DNA of 46,012 bases, from the NCBI GenBank assembly GCA_028285245.1, contig JANQPY010000009.1, positions 1 to 46,012 of the forward strand, written 5' to 3'. Position 1 is the first letter of the stretch. Every line of letters starts with the position of its first letter. Of this stretch, positions 44,967-46,012 are shown one piece after another. The DNA comes from Gammaproteobacteria bacterium. Lineage in GTDB: Bacteria > Pseudomonadota > Gammaproteobacteria > Steroidobacterales > GCA-2729495. A program made the position numbers and the translations under genes. The notes under the pieces are model-generated. The model had not been told where the DNA came from, ran no database searches, and was given only the letters and a program-made list of their open reading frames with translations.

Positions 44967-45839
44967 ATGTCCAAACCACTGACAATTAGAGAGTTTTTCA
45001 AGAGATTCCCGACCGACGAGGATTGCCTCAAGCACGTCTGGCGGGTTCGTTTTGGCAAGCTGAAGGAATGCCCCAAATGCGGCAAGCCAGCAAGCTTCCA
45101 TCCGCTGAGTAAGCGCCCGGCCTATAGCTGCCAGCACTGCGCGCACCACATCTACCCCTGCGCCGGAACCCCGTTTGAGCGGACCCGTACGCCGCTCCAG
45201 TTGTGGTTCTATGCCATCTACCTGTTCACCACGACCCGGCACGGGGTCTCGGCTAAGGAACTCCAGCGGCAGTTGGGCGTGACCTACAAGACGGCATGGC
45301 GGATGGGCCACGAGATTCGTAAGCACATGGGCAAGATTGACGGCGACGATGGCCTGTCGGGCCACGTGGAAACGGACGAAACCTTTGTTGGCGGCAAGCC
45401 CCGTGGCAAGCCAGTCCGGAGAGGCAAGCATCGTCCCCACAAGAAAACCGTGGTGGTCGGCATGGTCGAGCGGGGCGGCAATCTCATGACCCATGTGGTC
45501 CCCGCCGCTAAAAAGCACATGGTGTTCCCGCTGATTAACCGCCACATCGCCAAGGGGTCGCGGATCAGCACCGATGAATCCCGCCTGTACATCCGCCTGC
45601 GGGACGAGGGTTTTAAGCACACCAAGGTCAACCACTCGCAAGGCCAGTACGTTGACGGCGATACCCACGTCAACACGCTGGAAGGCTTCTGGGCGCACTT
45701 CAAGAACAGCGTGATCGGCACTCACCGGGCTATTTCCCCGAAGCACATGGCGAAGTATCTGGGCGAGTTTGAGTTCCGCTTCAATCTTCGCTCCGCTCCG
45801 GGTCAGATGATGTTTGATCGTCTGATTCAGAGCTTCTAA
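44967..45839 (+). CDS. IS1595-family (ISXO2-like) transposase
   Basis: A 290-residue DDE-type transposase. An N-terminal zinc ribbon (CPKCGKPASFHPL...SCQHC, about 32-59) is followed by a helix-turn-helix-like segment (AKELQRQLGVTYKTAWRMGHEI). The ISXO2-like catalytic domain has VETDETFVGGK (first Asp, about 133), RISTDESRLY (second Asp, about 203) and HVNTLEGFWAHFKNSV with GTHRAISPKHMAKYLGEFEFRFN, which supplies the Asn/Glu/His set of this family. Full length and apparently intact. The ribosome binding site GGAGATAGAGC precedes the ATG. Confidence 0.93.
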   Translation: MSKPLTIREFFKRFPTDEDCLKHVWRVRFGKLKECPKCGKPASFHPLSKRPAYSCQHCAHHIYPCAGTPFERTRTPLQLWFYAIYLFTTTRHGVSAKELQRQLGVTYKTAWRMGHEIRKHMGKIDGDDGLSGHVETDETFVGGKPRGKPVRRGKHRPHKKTVVVGMVERGGNLMTHVVPAAKKHMVFPLINRHIAKGSRISTDESRLYIRLRDEGFKHTKVNHSQGQYVDGDTHVNTLEGFWAHFKNSVIGTHRAISPKHMAKYLGEFEFRFNLRSAPGQMMFDRLIQSF

Positions 45840-45966
45840 CGATGCTGCCGAGTAGGTCCCGAAACTGCTTGCGGTCGCCATTCGACTTGTGTTCCTTGGC
45901 GAACCGCTCCAGCAGTTCGGGTTTCTTCTGCGCTTCGCGCAGGCTCAGATACTTGCCGATAGCCAT
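45781..45966 (-). CDS. Small accessory ORF of the insertion sequence
   Basis: A 61-residue basic/acidic protein (MAIGKYLSLREAQKKPELLERFAKEHKSN-like start; second half rich in Ser, Asp and Glu). It is convergent with the transposase gene and overlaps its last 59 bases. The ATG has an AAAAAGGCG ribosome binding site. The KYLSLREA...LLERFAKEH...GD core resembles small proteins I have seen near transposases of this family, but I cannot assign a function. It lies inside the candidate element ends, so it travels with the IS. Confidence 0.55.
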   Translation of the reverse strand: MAIGKYLSLREAQKKPELLERFAKEHKSNGDRKQFRDLLGSIVRSSESDDQTSSDPERSED

Positions 45967-46012
45967 TAGTCGCCTTTTTTCGGCATGGGTTTAATTATCT
46001 GGTTGGCAGGAT

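Larger units (their letters stand above)
44860..46011 (+). mobile_element. IS1595-family insertion sequence
   Basis: The element comprises the transposase (44967-45839), a small convergent ORF (45781-45966) and flanks. Imperfect candidate terminal repeats are CCTGTCA at 44861-44867 and TGGCAGG at 46004-46010, with weaker matches (AATTA blocks) internal to each. The right end lies almost at the window edge, so neither the exact end nor a target duplication can be verified. The element boundaries are provisional; the transposase identity is not. Confidence 0.5.

Noticed and set aside
44943..45881. A 312-codon open frame antisense to the transposase
   Set aside because: It mirrors the transposase coding frame and has no recognisable domain; the 61-codon ORF within its range has a better start and ribosome binding site.

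Overview
The window looks like chromosomal DNA of a high-GC gammaproteobacterium. Evidence is the gammaproteobacterial-type glutamate-cysteine ligase, a FadE-type acyl-CoA dehydrogenase, the GspA/GspB pair, YadG/YadH and an OtsB/OtsA pair. It also carries mevalonate-pathway genes, which most Gammaproteobacteria lack. I cannot name the genus. Genes are densely packed, many junctions are 1-8 bp overlaps (ATGA, GTGA, TAATG, TTGA, CTGA), and no rRNA, tRNA or CRISPR array was seen.

Layout. 1-573: a sigma-54 promoter (270-285), a roughly 140-nt non-coding RNA rich in AANAANAA motifs with its own terminator (a CrcZ-like Hfq/Crc decoy candidate), a REP-like palindrome, and the terminator of the next gene. 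574-1239: a small outer-membrane beta-barrel protein. 1537-6390: a trehalose operon otsB, GH15 hydrolase, otsA, glk, with TTG and CTG starts inferred at the two internal junctions. 6409-7289: alpha/beta hydrolase and alkyltransferase-like protein. 7368-13430: a fused 5-oxoprolinase/hydantoinase and a large SLC13-type permease with four RCK_C-like domains. 13419-15761: quinone oxidoreductase and ferredoxin-reductase-like flavoprotein. 15876-18837: two tandem related membrane-anchored proteins of unknown function and gshA. 19002-23989: DUF2845 protein, YheT-like hydrolase, a membrane-anchored response-regulator-like protein and a PAS-GGDEF-EAL protein. 23988-24401: a MITE-like element. 24428-28799: an ABC transporter operon (ATPase, FtsX permease, AttH/lipocalin-like protein). 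28934-33681: a small secreted protein, mdh, fadE and a DUF4399 lipoprotein.

33699-38191 holds isoprenoid genes: HMG-CoA synthase, a probable phosphomevalonate kinase, diphosphomevalonate decarboxylase and farnesyl diphosphate synthase. HMG-CoA reductase, mevalonate kinase and IPP isomerase are not here. 38264-40536 is gspA-gspB, followed by a fused FakA-FakB-like protein (40546-42420), the YadH/YadG ABC exporter, an orphan protein and, at the right edge, an IS1595-family insertion sequence with a small convergent ORF.

The most notable item is the sigma-54-driven CA-motif RNA at 296-436. It resembles Pseudomonas CrcZ/CrcY in promoter class, loop-displayed motifs and terminator, yet it lies in a genome context that does not look like Pseudomonas. 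Other points of interest are the response regulator with an extracytoplasmic output domain, the 12-bp perfect inverted repeat between divergent genes at 7295-7330, the four-RCK_C permease, the FakA-FakB fusion and the long-hairpin mobile repeat.
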